Shown here: positions 34,537 to 43,565 of the stretch, piece after piece
Numbering within the stretch: the stretch's first letter is position 1
How the letters are laid out: each line of letters starts with the position of its first letter
Source: Pseudomonadota bacterium
GTDB taxonomy: Bacteria > Desulfobacterota > Desulfobulbia > Desulfobulbales > Desulfocapsaceae
Reading direction: 5' to 3'
NCBI GenBank assembly: GCA_018817385.1
Contig: JAHIUA010000009.1
Coordinates: forward strand, 1-46,494
DNA: 46,494 nt
Program-made: the position numbers and the translations under genes
Notes under the pieces: generated by a model
The model's input: only the letters and a program-made list of their open reading frames with translations
What the model was told of the DNA's origin: nothing
The model's database searches: none

Positions 34537-34625
34537 CATAACTTTTGAGAAAGTTCAGTTTGAGTGAGATTGGTAAAAGATAAAAAACAGAACAAAAAAA
34601 AAATTCATAACCCGAAGTCTTGATA

Positions 34626-35768
34626 ATGTCACCACCCTTAAAAATAAAATTTCTCTTAGAAGATGATTTTTGTCACTTTAAAGAAGAATGGAATGCATTA
34701 CTGGATCTGTCAAATTCAAGCTCCTTTTTTTTAAAGTGGGAATGGCTTTTTTCTTTTTGGTCAACGTTGCCGAAAAGAAACTGTGAACTTTCGATTTTCC
34801 TTTTATATGAAAATTCAAATCTTGTTGGAATTGGTCCTTTTTATTTACAGAAAGAAAAGTTCTATGGTTTTGCTGTAAAAAAGCTTACTTTTCTTGGAAA
34901 TACTATTGCATCTGACTATCTTGATATATTTTCTAAGCCAGGATACGAAGAAAAGTGTTGTGAGGCGGTTATAAATTCTATTGCCTCGCAGCAATGCCTT
35001 GTCGAATTCACCAGTCTCAGCGAAGAGGCAAATGTTTTTACATATTTTAAAAAACAACATAATTCTAATCATAAATTCAAATTTATTTTTTGTGAAAAAA
35101 CATTATGTCCTCGAATATTGTTGCCTGAAAGCGTTACTGAGTTTAATGAAAGTCTGAGCAAAAGCACTAAATATTTACTTAAGAGAAAACAAAAAAAAAT
35201 ATTCAATCAATTTCCATCTATTAAATTTAAGAATATTCCTTTTAAAGAAAAGAGCTATTTAGACGAATTGTTCAGTCTGCACAAAAAAAGATGGGATTTA
35301 ATATCAGGTAATAAGAGTACTTTTTATTCTGACTACAGAAAACAATTTAATAATAAATTTATTCAGTTATGTTCAAATCATGATGGTTTTTTTAGTATTA
35401 TAGAAATTGAAGGAAAAGTTGTTTCACTGTTATATTTATTTCAATACAAAAAACAACTTTTCTTTTATCAAAACGGCTGGGAACCTGAATTTGCTCAAGT
35501 CAGTATTGGGCTAGTGCACATTAAGATGGCAGTGGAAGAAGCCATTGGGGAAAAATACTTGTCTTTTGACATGTTGAGAGGGGATGAACAATACAAATAC
35601 AAATTTAGCAATGATGTGAGAAATATTTTTTCTTTGATGATGTTTAACAATAATCTGCAGGGTTATCTATTTTATTTGTTACACAATATGGTATTGTCAA
35701 TTAAACAAAACACCAAAAAAAACATAGGTAGTATATGTACAAAACTACAAAAATTTCAAGAAGGCTAA
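34626..35768 (+). CDS. GNAT-type acyltransferase, CelD/BcsL-like
   Basis: This protein of about 380 residues has the layout of the GNAT 'Acetyltransf_6' group: an N-terminal 'EEWNALLDLSNSSSFFLKWEWLFSFW', a central 'SLSKSTKYLLKRKQKK' and 'LFSLHKKRWDLISG', then 'FFYQNGWEPEFAQVSIGLVHIKMAVEEAIGEKYLSFDMLRGDEQYKYKFS'. Such proteins are common in polysaccharide loci and probably acylate or peptidylate sugars. The ATG at 34626 is chosen over a TTG two codons earlier. It overlaps the next gene by 34 bases. Base composition is strongly AT-rich compared with the left part of the window. Confidence 0.8.
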   Translation: MSPPLKIKFLLEDDFCHFKEEWNALLDLSNSSSFFLKWEWLFSFWSTLPKRNCELSIFLLYENSNLVGIGPFYLQKEKFYGFAVKKLTFLGNTIASDYLDIFSKPGYEEKCCEAVINSIASQQCLVEFTSLSEEANVFTYFKKQHNSNHKFKFIFCEKTLCPRILLPESVTEFNESLSKSTKYLLKRKQKKIFNQFPSIKFKNIPFKEKSYLDELFSLHKKRWDLISGNKSTFYSDYRKQFNNKFIQLCSNHDGFFSIIEIEGKVVSLLYLFQYKKQLFFYQNGWEPEFAQVSIGLVHIKMAVEEAIGEKYLSFDMLRGDEQYKYKFSNDVRNIFSLMMFNNNLQGYLFYLLHNMVLSIKQNTKKNIGSICTKLQKFQEG

Positions 35769-37126
35769 ACATAAAGATATTAGTGTCCGCTCTAGTTTGC
35801 ATGAAATATCCCTTTTTATTTTTACCCAAAAAATCCAAAGCAGCTGAGAACTATGATTTTGATTTAAAAAACAAACTAGGAGTTTCCGTAGATGGAAACT
35901 CCTATGTCTACTTAGCCCAAGGAAAATCTCCTGAATTGAACATTCAATCAGTGATAAAACAGCTTGGAGGGATCAGGAAAATTATTGAGCCCGATGATAT
36001 TGTTATCATAAAACCAAATGCCCAGTGGTGGAACCAAGGGATGACAAACACTGATAATATTAAAGGTTTTATTGATGAAATATTATCAATACATAACTTT
36101 ACCGGTGAAATTGTTATTGCTGAAAATCATCAATATTCCGAGGATAAAAGCAGGGGATGGACGACTGATCACCCTAATGGCAAATATAATTACTATGAGC
36201 TAATTGATCATTATCATAAAATTGGTTTCAATCGGATTTCCCCTTATCACTGGCACAATGCTGGCAAAAATATTGAAATTCGTGAAGGCGATGCAGAAGG
36301 CAATAATGATTATGTTAGTCACCCTGATGAGGGAGACGGTTATGTTTGGCTGAAAGAAAAAATCTTTACCTCTGGCGAGAACAGAGAATGCATGATGAGT
36401 TATCCAATTTTTACTAGTGCTGTGACTGGTCGGAGGATTGATTTGATGCGTGGAGTATACGAAAACGGGCATTTTGATCGTTCAAAATTAAAATTCATAA
36501 ATTTTTCAGCTTTGAACTTTCATAGTCACTATTGCGGCATTACTGCTTCTGTAAAAAATTTAATGGGCGTCGTTGATATGACATGCGGATATCAAGGGAC
36601 AGCACCGGAAGGTTTCTTTAATTTTCACTTTATTGGAGAAGAATCTAAACTCTACTTATTGGGGCTGAGGGTTAATTATTATTTGAGGCGATTAAAACGG
36701 AACAACATGCAATTTATTGGAAATTATATAAAACAATTAGGGTATTTCAATTTCTATTACACTGGGGGAGCGTTAGGGTATTGGTTGAAACATATTTGTT
36801 GTCCTGATTTGAACATAATATCAGCTGAATGGGTTGGATGGGGGAGTAGGACAGATCTAACTAAAAGACATCATGCAAAAATGGTTTTAGCATCAACGGA
36901 TCCTGTTGCCCTTGACTATATCGCGGCACGGGATGTTCTGCTTCCTGCAGCTGTGGAAAATACCAATGATAGTAACTTACTGAAACTGCTTAATCCTGAA
37001 CTAAAAGAAGGACCTTTCTTTAAATTCCTGTATGAGACATACAAACAAGGGGTTGGGAATATTGATCCAAATAAAATAAAAGTAATAGTTTCCAGAGAAG
37101 CGTTATTTATTCCCAAAGGTCATTAA
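35735..37126 (+). CDS. DUF362-domain protein with twin-arginine-like signal
   Basis: The N-terminus 'SRRLNIK' (residues 8-14), a hydrophobic stretch and 'KSKAA' resemble a Tat signal, suggesting export after folding. The mature part has DUF362 features: 'IEPDDIVIIKPNAQWWNQGMTNTD', 'ALNFHSHYCGITASVKNLMGVV' and 'ASTDPVALDYIAARDVLLP'. No ferredoxin-type CXXCXXC cluster is present, although many DUF362 proteins have one. Its function is not known to me, and it is unusual in a polysaccharide operon. It overlaps the genes on both sides. Confidence 0.78.
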   Translation: MYKTTKISRRLNIKILVSALVCMKYPFLFLPKKSKAAENYDFDLKNKLGVSVDGNSYVYLAQGKSPELNIQSVIKQLGGIRKIIEPDDIVIIKPNAQWWNQGMTNTDNIKGFIDEILSIHNFTGEIVIAENHQYSEDKSRGWTTDHPNGKYNYYELIDHYHKIGFNRISPYHWHNAGKNIEIREGDAEGNNDYVSHPDEGDGYVWLKEKIFTSGENRECMMSYPIFTSAVTGRRIDLMRGVYENGHFDRSKLKFINFSALNFHSHYCGITASVKNLMGVVDMTCGYQGTAPEGFFNFHFIGEESKLYLLGLRVNYYLRRLKRNNMQFIGNYIKQLGYFNFYYTGGALGYWLKHICCPDLNIISAEWVGWGSRTDLTKRHHAKMVLASTDPVALDYIAARDVLLPAAVENTNDSNLLKLLNPELKEGPFFKFLYETYKQGVGNIDPNKIKVIVSREALFIPKGH

Positions 37127-37860
37127 TGAAAAAAATACAAGCCATATTAACAGCAGTCAAGAAAGGTTGCTATTTTGAACTTCTTCTTAAGGTAAGTGCC
37201 AATTTGGTGCCGCAGTGGTTAATTCTACCAGGAAAAACCAATATAGTTGCTTTTGAAGGAAGCTGTATTTATTTGAAAAGGAAAGTTAAGAACGTAGTTT
37301 TTCGTCAGGCATCATCTGAGGATCTCCATGAACTTCTTTCATGTTCAAATTACAACCCCAAAACCGATAACCTAAAAGAGTTGTTTAGTAGCTATTTTTC
37401 CAATAACCACCTTTGTTTTTGTTTAGAATATAACGATGAAATAGTAGGATATGCATGGGCTTTTTTAAATAATTATACCATAACTTTTGATCGTTATCAT
37501 AGGAGCAATGTTTTGATACGGTTTCAGGAACATACTGTTTTTCTTGGGGATGGTTTTATTAATTCTCGCTATAGGTTAAAAGGTTTCTTCCCTGTATTGT
37601 TGAGTGGAGTGGTAGATAATCTCCACCGTGATTATCAGATAACAAAATTTTTAGGACATATCGATACATCTAATGACCTTTCCTTCAAGTCTCATCTGAG
37701 GCTTGGATTCTCACATATATCCACTTTATATTATGTAAATATTTTATGGATGAATTATATCTCGTTGGTTGATTTTGTTCATCCCGGACAAAATCAGAAA
37801 GTTTTTCGTAGACACAAATCAGCTTCTTTAAAAAATAAAGAAGCTGATTTGGAAATTTAA
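37126..37860 (+). CDS. GNAT-like acetyltransferase
   Basis: The start overlaps the DUF362 stop (TAATG). The 244-residue product has a GNAT-like core: 'VVFRQASSEDLHELL', 'LCFCLEYNDEIVGYAWAFLNNYTITF', 'FLGDGFINSRYRLKGFFPVLLSGVVDNLH' and 'LGHIDTSNDLSFKSHLRLGFSHIS'. A typical Q/RXXGXG/A acetyl-CoA loop is not obvious ('SRYRLKGFFP' stands there), so the donor is uncertain. It probably modifies a sugar of the polymer. The last codons form a perfect 15-bp inverted repeat. Confidence 0.7.
   Translation: MKKIQAILTAVKKGCYFELLLKVSANLVPQWLILPGKTNIVAFEGSCIYLKRKVKNVVFRQASSEDLHELLSCSNYNPKTDNLKELFSSYFSNNHLCFCLEYNDEIVGYAWAFLNNYTITFDRYHRSNVLIRFQEHTVFLGDGFINSRYRLKGFFPVLLSGVVDNLHRDYQITKFLGHIDTSNDLSFKSHLRLGFSHISTLYYVNILWMNYISLVDFVHPGQNQKVFRRHKSASLKNKEADLEI
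37816..37850 (+). terminator. Perfect hairpin at end of GNAT gene
   Basis: AAATCAGCTTCTTTA (37816-37830) and TAAAGAAGCTGATTT (37836-37850) form a perfect 15-bp stem with a five-A loop inside the last coding codons. It is followed by GGAAATTT rather than a T-run, so it may slow transcription or stabilise the 3' end more than terminate. Confidence 0.5.
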
Positions 37861-37876
37861 CTATTTTAAAATAAAA

Positions 37877-40027
37877 ATGGAATGTAAAATTAACGTGTTA
37901 CATGTTGTTGGCCTCTTGTCATTTGGAGGGGCAGAATACGGAGTTGTTTTTAACTTGGCAAATCAACTTGATCCGAGAAAATTCAGATGTACTATCGTTA
38001 GTCTTAGCCCTATCGAGCCGGAAATTAAGAAGATATGCCCTACGCATATAAATTTGCACTATATCTCCAAAGAAAAATTGGGTCCATTGAAAACATCCTT
38101 GGAATTGAGAAAATACGCAATTAAAAATTATGTTGACGTTGTTCATACCCATAACTGGACAACTTATTTTTTTGGTTTTGTTACAACTCTTTTTAGTGGG
38201 GTTAGAGGTTTAATTCATACCGAACATGGCAGAGACACTTCCGAGTGGGAAATTTCTAAAAAGAGATATTGGTTTCTTAAATTATTTCTAACGAAGACAA
38301 ATCGAATAACAGCAGTCTCAAAAGACATCAAAGAAGCAATCAAAGTCAAGTGGCCTAAATTTCATAAAGAAGTTTTAGTTATCAAAAATGGAGTTAATAC
38401 AGAAACATTTTTCCCTGATAAAAAGCTCAAGAATTATCTTAAAAATGAATTGGCCTTACCCGATGGATCAATTATTATCGGCACAATTAGCGTACTTCGG
38501 AAAGTAAAAAACCACCCTGTTTTAATAAAAGCTTTCAATGAAGTTTGTAAAAAAAATCCAAACATTTGTCTTTTAATTGTTGGTGATTCGGAAGAACAAG
38601 AATATAAGAATGATCTCATAAAATTAACGAATCAACTAAATATACAAGATAAAGTTTTTTTTATGGGTAAACGAATAGATATTAATCAAATAATGAATGG
38701 CTTTGATATCTATGTTAATATGTCTGTGTTTGAGGGTATGTCTATTACTCTTTTAGAAGCTATGTCCTGTGGACTCCCTGTAATTGCATCAAAGGTTGGA
38801 GGAACTCCTGAATTTATAAATGATAACCTTACAGGGCTGTTATTTCTCTCCGGCGACCATAAAGAACTTGCAAATAAAATTGAATTATTGCTGGCAGTTC
38901 CAGAGCAGAGAGACAATCTTGGGATAAAAGCAAGAGAGGTAATTATTGACCATTTTTCCTGGAAAACATTGGTGCTTCAATATGCTGATCTGTATACAAG
39001 ATCTTGTTTAAAAACACCGCGAGTTCCATTTATCAGATATTGGGCCAAGTGGTCTAAATTGCGAGTTTTAGCTTCTTTTGAGGCTAAACGATTTGAGGAA
39101 AAGAATAGTTTTACCATCCTTACTTTTCATCGTGTTTTGCCTGACACTCAAAATAAATATTTTCGTGACAAGATGGTTGTGCCCTTAGATACCTTTGAGC
39201 TGATTTTGATATTTTTGTCAAAACATGCAAATGTTATTTCTCTTCGTGAGGCAATAGAAAAAAAGAAAAAAGGTGATCCCTTTGAGGCTGGAAGCGTTAT
39301 CATAACATTTGATGATGGATATTGTGACAATTACATATGGGCATTCCCGTTATTAAAAAAATACAACTTACCAGCAACGATCTTTTTAACGACTGGCCCT
39401 TTAGATACAGGGGTTCCTTTATGCTGGGATTTGTTAAATTGGGCAATCGCATGCTATTGGGAAAAAAGGATGACGTTGCTGGCTGAAGGGCCTCTAACTG
39501 CTTATATGTCTGGAAACAATGCTAAGTCACCTGGTCAGTTGGCAAACGATATAAACGACCGAATCAACGAGATGAATCAAGATGCGCGAATTACTTTTAT
39601 ATCGCAAATCACCGAATGGTACAAAAGGATACAGATGTCAGATCCTCCCAATTTAATGATGGACTGGGATATGGTTCAGGAAATGGCACAAAACAATATC
39701 TCGTTTGAGGCTCATACAGTTACACATCCTTTTCTTGATGAGCTAGAACCTGAAAAATTATTATGGGAAACGACCACGAGCCGCAACAGAATACAGCAAA
39801 TGACAGGCCAGCCAGCCGATATTCTTGCCTGCCCAAGAGGCAGGAATATGACTCTTGCTCAACAATCTGTTCTTAAAAATGAATTCATGGCTATCTGTAC
39901 GACAAATGAGGGCTTCAACACTCTTTCAACAGACGTGTTTAGTCTAAATCGGAACGACATTCTTTTTTTTCTATTAAAGAAAAGTTTTTGTAAAAAAATA
40001 TTTTCATTAAAACTCTATCGTTATTAA
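37877..40027 (+). CDS. Fused GT4 glycosyltransferase and polysaccharide deacetylase
   Basis: Residues 1-375 form a GT-B glycosyltransferase: 'NVLHVVGLLSFGGAEYGVVFNLA', 'HTHNWTTYFFGFV', 'ISVLRKVKNHPVLIKAF', 'FEGMSITLLEAMSCGLPVIASKVGGTPEFI'. Residues 410-716 form a NodB-type carbohydrate esterase 4 domain: 'TFHRVLP', 'VIITFDDGYCDNYIWAFPLLKKYNLPATIFLTTG', 'FEAHTVTHPFLDEL', 'ILACPRGR'. The fusion would add a sugar and deacetylate it or its neighbour, perhaps in turn. No signal peptide or membrane segment is seen, so it acts in the cytoplasm. There is no good Shine-Dalgarno before the ATG. The end overlaps the next gene (TAATG). Confidence 0.88.
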   Translation: MECKINVLHVVGLLSFGGAEYGVVFNLANQLDPRKFRCTIVSLSPIEPEIKKICPTHINLHYISKEKLGPLKTSLELRKYAIKNYVDVVHTHNWTTYFFGFVTTLFSGVRGLIHTEHGRDTSEWEISKKRYWFLKLFLTKTNRITAVSKDIKEAIKVKWPKFHKEVLVIKNGVNTETFFPDKKLKNYLKNELALPDGSIIIGTISVLRKVKNHPVLIKAFNEVCKKNPNICLLIVGDSEEQEYKNDLIKLTNQLNIQDKVFFMGKRIDINQIMNGFDIYVNMSVFEGMSITLLEAMSCGLPVIASKVGGTPEFINDNLTGLLFLSGDHKELANKIELLLAVPEQRDNLGIKAREVIIDHFSWKTLVLQYADLYTRSCLKTPRVPFIRYWAKWSKLRVLASFEAKRFEEKNSFTILTFHRVLPDTQNKYFRDKMVVPLDTFELILIFLSKHANVISLREAIEKKKKGDPFEAGSVIITFDDGYCDNYIWAFPLLKKYNLPATIFLTTGPLDTGVPLCWDLLNWAIACYWEKRMTLLAEGPLTAYMSGNNAKSPGQLANDINDRINEMNQDARITFISQITEWYKRIQMSDPPNLMMDWDMVQEMAQNNISFEAHTVTHPFLDELEPEKLLWETTTSRNRIQQMTGQPADILACPRGRNMTLAQQSVLKNEFMAICTTNEGFNTLSTDVFSLNRNDILFFLLKKSFCKKIFSLKLYRY

Positions 40028-41238
40028 TGAATTTCCTCAAATCTGCTGATATCCCTATGCATGGATTGTTATTTACGACTCTTTTTCCAAATCAAGCCCA
40101 ACCATTTCATGGAATATTTGTAAAAAGGCGCTATGAGTCAATTATTAAAAAAGGCAATATTAGATATAACTTTATTTGTCCTATAAGTTTTACTAGTCAA
40201 TTTAGTAAATTAGCGCGAATTCCTTTGTCTACCAACTTAGGTTCTTCGTCCATTAACTATCCAAGATTCTGCACTTTTCCTAAAATTTTAAAAACATTTG
40301 ACGGCCCTTTACTTTATTTTTTCACTAAATCATTAGTTAAACAAAAAGCTAAAAAATATATCCCAGATTTTATTGATGCTAATTATGCGTATCCAGATGG
40401 TTATGCTGCGATGCAGCATGCTAAAACCATAAAAAAACCAATGATTTTGACAGTAAGAGGTTCTGATCTTTATTTATTAGCAAAAGATAAATGTCGAAGA
40501 AATAAAATTAGCCAGACCTTACGGTTTGCCAGTGGAGTCATTGCTCTTTCTGAAGGATTAAAAAAGCTGGCCATTGAGCTAGGCGCGTGTCCGGAGCATA
40601 TCAAAGTCATAGGGAATGGGGTAGACCAGAATCTCTTTATTCCGGTAACTAAAAATATAAGCAAAGTTAACCGAGGAAGATTAGGCATCCCTGAAAAAGC
40701 TAGAGTTATTCTTGGTGTTGGTCGCCTTGTTCCATTAAAACGTTTTGATTTGATGCTGTACGTGATATCCAAAATAAAGAAATCTTCCTCACATCCTGTC
40801 TATGGTATTATTGTCGGAGCAGGCCCTGAAATGGGTAAGCTTCAACAAATTGCAGCAAGTCTTGATATCCTGAATCAAGTAAAATTTGTTGGCCAGAAAA
40901 GTCCTGAAGAGTTGCCGAAATGGTATAATTTGTCAGATGCTCTGATGGTTCTAAGCACCCATGAAGGTAGTCCTAATGTTCCGATGGAGGCCTTAAGTTG
41001 CGGCACACCTGTTATCGCAACACAGGTAGGGAACTTGCCGGAAATAATAAACAAAGACAATGGCATTCTGCTTAAAAACATAAATATTGATACAATTGCA
41101 TCTGCAACAACTGATTATTGGCATAATAATCCCTCACCCCAAGATAGAATTTCAAATTCTGTTGCATTGTATTCATGGGATGCCGTTGCAGAGAAGCAAG
41201 AGTCGTTTATAAGAAGAATATTACAGGGAAATCAATGA
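40027..41238 (+). CDS. GT4-type glycosyltransferase
   Basis: The 403-residue GT-B enzyme has 'DANYAYPDGYAAMQHAK', 'LTVRGSDLYLL', 'VIALSEGLKKLAIELG', 'VIGNGVDQNLFIP' and the donor-site stretch 'LMVLSTHEGSPNVPMEALSCGTPVIATQVGNLPEII'. It starts in the stop of the preceding gene, and its own stop overlaps a short truncated frame at 41235. It should extend the repeat unit. It is the last intact gene of the polysaccharide operon. Confidence 0.9.
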   Translation: MNFLKSADIPMHGLLFTTLFPNQAQPFHGIFVKRRYESIIKKGNIRYNFICPISFTSQFSKLARIPLSTNLGSSSINYPRFCTFPKILKTFDGPLLYFFTKSLVKQKAKKYIPDFIDANYAYPDGYAAMQHAKTIKKPMILTVRGSDLYLLAKDKCRRNKISQTLRFASGVIALSEGLKKLAIELGACPEHIKVIGNGVDQNLFIPVTKNISKVNRGRLGIPEKARVILGVGRLVPLKRFDLMLYVISKIKKSSSHPVYGIIVGAGPEMGKLQQIAASLDILNQVKFVGQKSPEELPKWYNLSDALMVLSTHEGSPNVPMEALSCGTPVIATQVGNLPEIINKDNGILLKNINIDTIASATTDYWHNNPSPQDRISNSVALYSWDAVAEKQESFIRRILQGNQ

Positions 41239-41285
41239 AAATTCTTCGCTATATATGGGTCAATCCGAATCTCCCAAACGAATAA
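41235..41285 (+). pseudogene. Truncated next gene of operon (16 codons)
   Basis: An ATG overlapping the preceding stop (ATGA) opens MKILRYIWVNPNLPNE, a beginning like that of many glycosyltransferases, then stops. The coupling overlap is typical of this operon. I read it as the stub of a gene removed when IS elements arrived; chance is possible. Confidence 0.4.
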
Positions 41286-41347
41286 TGAGGGAAACAGCCA
41301 AGAATTTCCCCGTCTCCTATCCAAAATTGTTTGCGATCATATCAGAG

Positions 41348-41410
41348 CAATTTTTTCCTCTTTCAACTCCCCTCACATAAAAGAGGGGGAGTTGAAAGAG
41401 GAAAAAATTG
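41348..41410. repeat. 25-bp perfect inverted repeat (hairpin)
   Basis: Arms at 41348-41372 and 41386-41410 are perfectly complementary (CAATTTTTTCCTC... / ...GAGGAAAAAATTG) around a 13-base loop. The A/T ends of the arms would let it act as a terminator in either direction. It stands at the junction of the polysaccharide operon and the IS cluster and could also be a small palindromic element. Confidence 0.65.
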
Positions 41411-41547
41411 CGGTGGTTGATTACATTTCAATGTTCGTTAACAATTTATTGAAATGTTAACGAATTACATGCATAGCGCTTGACAAATATGCTCATAGGC
41501 CCCAATCAAGTAGGTTACCACACTTACTTGAAAACAAAGAGGAACCT

Positions 41548-42794
41548 ATGAGCATACTTAAGTTTATCCAAAAACTTCTCAGAATTAAAGGATATCGTGT
41601 CGTCAGCTTCACTTTTCATAACTGGTGCAAAGAGCTATGGCTGGAAGTTAAGCCGCACAAAAACGGTGCCCGTTGCCCCAAATGCAACCGACGCGGGAAA
41701 ATTATCCGAACCCTTGAGAAACCACGCATCTGGCGTGATGTCCCAGTTTGTGGCAGACTGTTATTTCTTATCTACTGCCCTCGAGAAATACAATGCCGCA
41801 AACATGGTCGCATTCAAGAGAACATTCCATGGGCTGCTGCCAATGCCAGGGGTACGTACCGATTTGAATATTCATTGCTGAGTTATTGTTCGATCATGAC
41901 ACAGAAAGCGGCATCCGAGCTTTTGAAAATATCGACTTCCACCCTCTCGGATATGCTTCACCGAACCATCAGCAGGATACGCGAGGGACACCGCATCAGG
42001 GGGCTAACACATATCGGTATCGATGAAATTTCCTACTGTAAGGGCGGAAGTATGCAACTATCGTTTATGACCTGAAACGCTCTTGTGTTCTCTGGGTTGG
42101 GAAAGGGAAAGGTCGAGAAACAATAGATCGTTTCTTTGCCGAAGAACTGAGTGCGTATCAACGGAAACAGATTGTTGCAGGCTGTTGTGATATGGGTCAG
42201 GCATATATTGGTGCCATTGAGCACTGGTGCCCAAATGCCACTCTGGTCCTTGATAGATTCCACATAGTCAAGGCCTTGAATGCAGCCGTCGATGAAGTAC
42301 GTAAAGAGCAATGGCGAGAAGCAGATAAGGACGGCAAAGCTACCTTAAAGGGCCTCAGGTGGTTGCTATATCGCCACTCTTCAACACGAAAGGATGAGGA
42401 TGTCCTGCGTCTCAAGGCTCTATACATGAACGGCAACCGCCGTATTTACAGAGCCTGGGTGCTCAGTGATGAATTCGAGCAATTCTGGGATTTCAAAGAT
42501 CAAACAGAAGCCGGAGACTTCCTGGATACCTGGTGTCAGACAGCCAATAAAAGTCGTCTTGAACCGATCAAAAGCTTTGTCAAAACCATCAAAAAGCACA
42601 AGCATCGTCTTCTGCCATTTGTGGAAAACAGATTAACCAATGCTATTGCTGAGGGGCTCAACAGAGTCATCAAAATCGTAAAAAACAGAGCCAGCGGATT
42701 CAGAAACCTGAACGCCTTTTCCGACATGATTTATCTCACCGTCGGAGACGTTGATATTCCTGGGCAAATACCGGCTCGTTTCTGGACGATATAA
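41548..42794 (+). mobile_element. ISL3-family transposase, frameshifted
   Basis: The first frame (41548-42075) has the ISL3 zinc-finger start 'CPKCNRRGK', 'RIWRDVPVCGR' and 'HIGIDEISYCKGG'; the product then leaves the family. One base is missing near 42041-42044, after which the +2 frame reads 'KYATIVYDLKRSCVLWVGKGKG', 'CCDMGQAYIGAIEHWCPNATLVLDRFHIVKALN' and 'TNAIAEGLNRVIKIVKNRASGFRNLNAF' to 42794. The DDE residues (ID, CD, AE) are present, so the protein was active until the frameshift. GAGGA precedes the ATG. Clear terminal inverted repeats were not identified. Confidence 0.88.
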
Positions 42795-42992
42795 AACTGC
42801 AGTCAAACGCTGTATCAGCCTACATTAGGGAGTGACACACAATTTGGGAAACTCGGATATAGCCTGAATTAATGGGTTTACCCGACACCAAAATCCTCCT
42901 TTTATAAAAGTCGTTTTTTGGGTTGGATTATACCACGGTGAACCGGACAAGATAGTTGTCAGCAACCGGCCAAGTTAATTGTCACATAATAG
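42795..42992. other. IS-derived intergenic with 21-bp direct repeats
   Basis: Two similar 21-base copies lie at 42941-42961 and 42964-42984 (AACCGGACAAGATAGTTGTC and AACCGGCCAAGTTAATTGTC). Repeats of this kind occur at ends of IS21-like elements. No gene is present. Confidence 0.4.
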
Positions 42993-43157
42993 CTTGGGGT
43001 TCTTGATCATATAAACTGGCGCTTGGTGCGTTGGGCAACCTGTAAATATAAGAAACTCAGGGGGCGTCAACGAAAGGCAACCAGATGGTTGAGGAAAATT
43101 GCTGAACGTCAGCCGAATATTTTTGTTCATTGGAGAGTTTTGTATAAAAATGGCTGA
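42993..43157 (+). pseudogene. C-terminal remnant of group II intron reverse transcriptase
   Basis: The frame ending at TGA 43155-43157 reads 'NWRLVRWATCKYKKLRGRQR', 'ATRWLRKIAERQPNIF' and 'VHWRVLYKNG', the standard C-terminus of group II intron maturases. The rest of the protein is missing upstream of 42993. It lies just before intron domain V, in the right place and orientation. Confidence 0.82.
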
Positions 43158-43164
43158 GCGATAG

Positions 43165-43198
43165 GAGCCGGATGAGTCGAGAGATTTACGTCCGGTTC
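43165..43198 (+). ncRNA. Group II intron domain V
   Basis: The 34 bases begin GAGCCGGATGAGTCGAGAGA and end TACGTCCGGTTC, the canonical domain V hairpin with closing GAGCCG/CGGTTC-type pairing and GAGA tetraloop. Domain VI-like sequence follows (GCCTGAAGGGGCAGTTCC, 43207 on) with the intron end near 43240 or 43275. The 5' part of the intron is absent, so it cannot splice. Confidence 0.85.
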
Positions 43199-43280
43199 TG
43201 AGAGAGCCTGAAGGGGCAGTTCCTTTGGGCTACTCACCTGAGAAGCTTGGGGGGAAGTTTCCCTTGCTTACTCGACCAAC

Positions 43281-43403
43281 ACAGCTAAAGTGACTGCGAA
43301 AAAAGCATATGGTTTCAAGAACTACGATGTTATAAAGATAGCTTTATATCATACACTTGGGAATCTGCCAGAACCGAAGACCACCCACAAATTCTGCGGG
43401 TGA
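43281..43403 (+). pseudogene. C-terminal fragment of ISL3-type transposase
   Basis: The frame encodes 'AKVTAKKAYGFKNYDVIKIA' and 'LYHTLGNLPEPKTTHKFCG' then TGA, a transposase tail of the ISL3 type distinct from the copy at 41548. The intron remnant lies directly upstream, so the intron may have been inserted in this element. A second decayed tail of the same kind lies at 44814. Confidence 0.65.
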
Positions 43404-43565
43404 ACCCCACTTTTACTTGACCACGCCATATTGTAGGCTCGGCGATCTTGCTTATGCGTCTGGTGTGCTTGCTGAAGCGCTTACGCTTATTTAAGTTCGA
43501 TTAAATCACTTAAGTTTTTTAAATAAAAAATAAAATCACGATGGTAAAATATTTTTCTGAAAATA

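Noticed and set aside
42041-42080. Programmed frameshift in the ISL3 transposase
   Set aside because: ISL3 proteins are normally made from a single frame, and no slippery sequence stands out; a simple one-base deletion explains it.
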